Under the pieces are notes generated by a model. That model saw nothing but the letters and a program-made list of their open reading frames with translations, was not told the origin of the DNA and searched no databases. From Candidatus Sulfotelmatobacter sp. (GTDB lineage: Bacteria; Acidobacteriota; Terriglobia; Terriglobales; SbA1), in assembly GCA_030151135.1 (NCBI GenBank), contig JASLEQ010000213.1, positions 1-15,790 of the forward strand: a stretch of 15,790 nt of DNA, given 5' to 3'. The position numbers and the translations under genes are program-made. Numbering within the stretch: position 1 is the stretch's first letter; every line of letters begins with the position of its first letter. Below, one piece after another: positions 12,549 through 15,790 of the stretch.

Positions 12549-13574
12549 TTGCCTGTGACACCAGCCAAGTCCAACCCGCTTACGCTGCAGGAGTTGATTC
12601 TTCGCCTGCAGGCTTTCTGGGCAGAACACGGCTGCGTATTGCAGCAGCCTTACGACGTGGAAGTTGGAGCAGGGACAATGGCTCCGGAAACGTTTCTGCG
12701 CGTACTTGGACCCAAGCCATACAAAGTCGCATACGTACAACCCTCTCGGCGGCCGGCTGATGGCAGATATGGAGAAAATCCCAACCGGCTGTTTAAGCAC
12801 ATGCAATTGCAAGTGATCTTGAAGCCACCGCCAACGAACGTGCAGGAACTATATCTGGAGTCGCTTGGCGCGATCGGCATCGACCTGCGGCAGCATGACA
12901 TCAAGTTCGAAGAGGACAACTGGGAAGCTCCGACGCTGAGCGCTTGGGGCGTGGGTTGGCAGGTGATGCTTGACGGCCAGGAGATCACGCAATTCACCTA
13001 CTTCCAGCAATGTGGTGGCATCGATTTGAATCCGATTTGTGCCGAGCTGACGTACGGGTTGGAGCGTATTTCCCAGTTCCTGCAAGATCTGGATTCGATC
13101 TACGACATCGTGTGGGCGCGTGATCCTGATTCTGGTGTGCCGGTGAAGTATGCGGATGTCCGCCTTGCGGATGAACTTCAGTTCTCTGTCTACAACTTCG
13201 AATTTGCCGACGTAGAGAAAGCCTGGAAACATTTCGAACTTTACGAATCAGAGTGCAAGGGCTTGATCGAGAAGTACGCAGAATTGAGCAGAAACAAAGA
13301 TGCTGCACACGGGAAATCTCGTTTTCCGCTGCTAGGAGCCTATGACCTGTGCCTGAAATGTTCGCACCTGTTCAACATCCTGGATGCGCGGGGGGCAATT
13401 TCGGTGACGGAACGCGTTGGGGTGATCGCACGGGTTCGAGCGTTAGCAGTTGGCATAGCGAAGGCCTGGATCGACCAGCAGAAACCGGATGAGGCAGAAA
13501 CGGCGGAGAAGGAAAGTCCTGCGCGACAGAAGAAGGCGAGTTCCCAGAACGAGAAGCTATCGCCTGTAGGGTAA
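12549..13574 (+). CDS. glyQ: Glycyl-tRNA synthetase alpha subunit
   Basis: A 341-residue catalytic subunit of the alpha2-beta2 class II glycyl-tRNA synthetase, which charges tRNA-Gly. Hallmarks include [17 protein letters not shown] near the start, [84 protein letters not shown] and [12 protein letters not shown]. coli GlyQ is about 303 residues; the extra length here includes a charged, probably disordered tail (residues ~304-341, rich in Lys, Glu and Ser). The start is uncertain: TTG at 12549 or GTG at 12555, both without a Shine-Dalgarno, and the choice changes only two residues. The beta-subunit gene follows after 72 bases. Confidence 0.96.
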   Translation: MPVTPAKSNPLTLQELILRLQAFWAEHGCVLQQPYDVEVGAGTMAPETFLRVLGPKPYKVAYVQPSRRPADGRYGENPNRLFKHMQLQVILKPPPTNVQELYLESLGAIGIDLRQHDIKFEEDNWEAPTLSAWGVGWQVMLDGQEITQFTYFQQCGGIDLNPICAELTYGLERISQFLQDLDSIYDIVWARDPDSGVPVKYADVRLADELQFSVYNFEFADVEKAWKHFELYESECKGLIEKYAELSRNKDAAHGKSRFPLLGAYDLCLKCSHLFNILDARGAISVTERVGVIARVRALAVGIAKAWIDQQKPDEAETAEKESPARQKKASSQNEKLSPVG

Positions 13575-13588
13575 GTAGTTTTTGGCAG

Positions 13589-13604
13589 TGTGATGCGAGT
13601 CACA
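13589..13604. promoter_or_regulatory. Perfect CRP/FNR-family-type palindrome between glyQ and glyS
   Basis: TGTGATGCGAGTCACA at 13589-13604 matches TGTGA-N6-TCACA exactly, the consensus half-sites of CRP-type regulators. Its centre is about 50 bases before the glyS ATG. ATGCGA occurs twice at an 11-base period across it (13593 and 13604). No regulator gene is in the window, and the position inside an operon is unusual, so this may be chance. Confidence 0.4.
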
Positions 13605-13646
13605 TGCGATTCCCAGGGAATTTGAGAAACTGAGTAGTTTGAAAGC

Positions 13647-15788
13647 ATGCCAGATTTTCTCCTAGAGATTGGGTGCGAAGAGATTCCCGCACGAATGATC
13701 GATGCGGCCTCGCAGGAATTGCGGGAGCGAGTCGCCGCGTTACTACTTCGCGAACGACTGTCTGGCGGGGAAGTGCTGAGCTTCGAAACGCCCCGTCGGT
13801 TGGCCGTGATGGCTACCGGCATTGCGCCAGCTCAGGCGGACGTGACTGAGCAGCTGACCGGACCTTCGGTTCATGTCGCGTATAAAGATGGACAGGCTAC
13901 TCCGGCTGCTCAGGCTTTCGCGAAGAAGGCCGGGGTTGATATTGGCGGGCTGGAGCGAATCACTACTGCTAAAGGTGAGTACATTTCGGCGAAGGTGACA
14001 AAGAAGGGGCGAGCTGCGTCAGATATTCTCGCCGAACTGCTTCCCAAAGAGATCGCGGGTATTTACTGGCCGAAGAATATGTACTGGCGGAAGCCGAGCG
14101 AGCGGTTCGTGCGTCCGGTGCGCTGGCTGGTAGCGATGCTGGATGGGGAAACGATTCCCCTGGAATTCGGGGGTGTCCAGGCCGGAAATCGCTCGCGAGG
14201 ACACAGAATTCTGAGTGATGGCCCAGTCACCATCGCAGGTCCGGGTGCAGCTTACGTGGAATCGCTACGTTCGGCGAAGGTGCTCGGCAAGGCGGAACGC
14301 GAGCGCCAGATTCGGAAGGCGCTCGATAGCGCTGCGCGGGCGATCCCGGGAGCGCACTGGCGCGAGGATAAGGCGCTGCTCGAAACAGTTATAAATCTGA
14401 CGGAGTTTCCGTCGGTGGTCTCGGGTGCATTTGATCCGCAGTTTCTGGTCTTGCCGGAAGAGGTGCTGGTGACAGTGATGCGCGACCATCAGAAGTATTT
14501 CGCGCTCGAAGACTCCGAAGGCAAGTTGCTGCCTCATTTTCTTGCAGTATTGAATACCGACCGTGATTCGGACGGCTTCATCCGCCAGGGGAACGAGCGA
14601 GTCCTGCGCGCTCGATTCAATGATGCCCGCTTTTTCTGGGAAACGGACCAGAAACGATCTTTATTGGAGCGTCTTGATTCGCTGCGTAACGTGACCTTCC
14701 AGAAGGATTTGGGAAGCTACTACGACAAGACTCAACGTGTACAGCGGCTTGCCAGCTGGGTGAACGAGATCGTGAAGCAAAACGAGATCGCTATCCGTCC
14801 TGGGGTGGTGCATAAAGCGGCTTGCCTGGCGAAAACTGATCTGACCACTGAACTCGTTAAAGAGTTCACGGAGTTGCAGGGAATCATTGGCGGACTTTAT
14901 GCCCGGGTGCAACAGTTGGATTCCGGACTGCCCGTCGCTACCCGGTTGGCAATTGCGGATGCGGTTTATGATCACTACAAGCCAGAGTCCACTGACGACG
15001 AATTGCCGCGTTCGTTGGAAGGCGCGGTGCTTTCGATCGCTGACAAAGCTGACACCATTGCCGGGATGTTCGGACTTGGACTGGTGCCGAGCGGTTCGAA
15101 GGATCCCTTTGCACTGCGGCGCCAGGCGAACGGCATCGTGCGCGTGATCGCTGAAAAGAAGATTCCGCTGCACATCAGCGAATTGATGCGCGATGCGAGG
15201 TCTGGTTACCAGAAGTCTGAAGCCGAGAAGAAGTTTGTTGACGATCCCAAGTATTTTGACTCGGTCGGGTTATTTTTCCGCGAGCGGCTGGAATTCTATT
15301 TGCGAGATGTATGTGGATATTCGTACGACGTAGTGAAAGCAGTGCTCGGGGCCGATTCCGACGATGTTATCGATGCGGTTGCGCGGGCAGAGGCCGTGAA
15401 ACAGGTTTTGCATATGCCCGAATTTCAGTCGATAGGCGCGGCCTGCAAGCGCATACGGAACATTTTGCGGCAGGCCGAGGAGAAGGGAATCGCTCCTGCA
15501 TCGACGGTCGAGGCCCAATTCGCCGCTCCCGAGGAAGAACGAGATCTGATTGCCTACCTCAATCAACAAGGCGCAGCGGTGGAGCAGCACCGCAGCAAGC
15601 ATGAATATCTCGAAGCGTTACGGATGCTGGCGACGGCGCGGGAACCGGTGGACCGGTTCTTCGACAAAGTGATGGTGATGGTCGATGATGCGAACGTACG
15701 CGCAAACCGTTTGGCGCTTTTGCAGAAGCTGCTCAGGGAATTTTCAACGATCGCGGATTTTTCCGAGATCGTCATGGAAGGCAAGTAA
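13647..15788 (+). CDS. glyS: Glycyl-tRNA synthetase beta subunit
   Basis: A 713-residue tRNA-binding subunit, complete, with the stop 2 bases before the window end. It begins with the family opening PDFLLEIGCEEIPARM. Further motifs are FETPRRLAVMATGI, FVRPVRWLVAMLDGE, RGHRIL, NLTEFPSVVSG, VLVTVMRDHQKYFAL, FNDARFFWETD, the HD-like segment HKAACLAKTDLTTELVKEF then TELQG (residues ~389-412), and SGSKDPFALRRQANGI. A C-terminal anticodon-binding domain of DALR type follows (FDKVMVMVDDANVRANRLALL). E. coli GlyS is 689 residues, so length is normal. The ATG at 13647 has no strong Shine-Dalgarno (GAAAGC only). It forms the usual glyQS pair. Confidence 0.96.
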   Translation: MPDFLLEIGCEEIPARMIDAASQELRERVAALLLRERLSGGEVLSFETPRRLAVMATGIAPAQADVTEQLTGPSVHVAYKDGQATPAAQAFAKKAGVDIGGLERITTAKGEYISAKVTKKGRAASDILAELLPKEIAGIYWPKNMYWRKPSERFVRPVRWLVAMLDGETIPLEFGGVQAGNRSRGHRILSDGPVTIAGPGAAYVESLRSAKVLGKAERERQIRKALDSAARAIPGAHWREDKALLETVINLTEFPSVVSGAFDPQFLVLPEEVLVTVMRDHQKYFALEDSEGKLLPHFLAVLNTDRDSDGFIRQGNERVLRARFNDARFFWETDQKRSLLERLDSLRNVTFQKDLGSYYDKTQRVQRLASWVNEIVKQNEIAIRPGVVHKAACLAKTDLTTELVKEFTELQGIIGGLYARVQQLDSGLPVATRLAIADAVYDHYKPESTDDELPRSLEGAVLSIADKADTIAGMFGLGLVPSGSKDPFALRRQANGIVRVIAEKKIPLHISELMRDARSGYQKSEAEKKFVDDPKYFDSVGLFFRERLEFYLRDVCGYSYDVVKAVLGADSDDVIDAVARAEAVKQVLHMPEFQSIGAACKRIRNILRQAEEKGIAPASTVEAQFAAPEEERDLIAYLNQQGAAVEQHRSKHEYLEALRMLATAREPVDRFFDKVMVMVDDANVRANRLALLQKLLREFSTIADFSEIVMEGK

Positions 15789-15790
15789 AT

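Noticed and set aside
1..15790. CRISPR array, transposon, tRNA, rRNA or prophage signature
   Set aside because: No repeat-spacer pattern, terminal inverted repeats with transposase, cloverleaf with CCA-type end, or phage genes were seen on reading the window.

Overview
The window reads like a chromosomal segment of an Acidobacteriota (Terriglobia-like) bacterium. This is inferred from gene families I recognise, not from a marker gene. The clues are a VWFA-related domain protein tail, a roughly 1,200-residue TonB-dependent receptor with an N-terminal carboxypeptidase-regulatory-like domain (Oar type), a signal-less type 1 periplasmic-binding-like protein, and several small secreted proteins of a kind common in that phylum. 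The DNA is moderately GC-rich, and no phage, insertion sequence, CRISPR array or RNA gene was seen.

Layout, left to right. (1) 1-4500: the C-terminal remnant of a VWFA-related protein, a 314-base non-coding stretch carrying a 20-base-period repeat, then a large outer-membrane receptor followed by hairpins. (2) 4529-8278: a small secreted coiled-coil protein on the minus strand, divergent from a plus-strand series of a divergent Hfq, an inositol-monophosphatase-family phosphatase, and a single-chain aconitase/isopropylmalate-isomerase-type hydro-lyase whose swivel domain precedes the catalytic domain. (3) 8312-9981: a convergent minus-strand sugar-binding-like protein without a signal peptide, a second 314-base gap, and a secreted Gly/Tyr/His-rich protein ending in a textbook terminator. 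(4) 10051-10470: a self-contained 7Fe ferredoxin unit with its own promoter and terminator. (5) 10480-11553: two small minus-strand exported or membrane proteins of unknown function, probably co-transcribed. (6) 11726-15788: recO, glyQ and glyS, covering recombinational repair and the two-subunit glycyl-tRNA synthetase.

Most genes are housekeeping or lineage-typical, and I see no convincing new multi-gene system. The items most worth a second look are: a perfect TGTGA-N6-TCACA site between glyQ and glyS; TACAAT/TAAAAT -10-like hexamers almost on top of Shine-Dalgarno-less starts (hfq, recO, and a 12-codon upstream ORF before the hydro-lyase), which suggests leaderless transcription; the rearranged single-chain hydro-lyase; the divergent Hfq next to a SuhB-like phosphatase; and the broken VWFA gene at the left edge.
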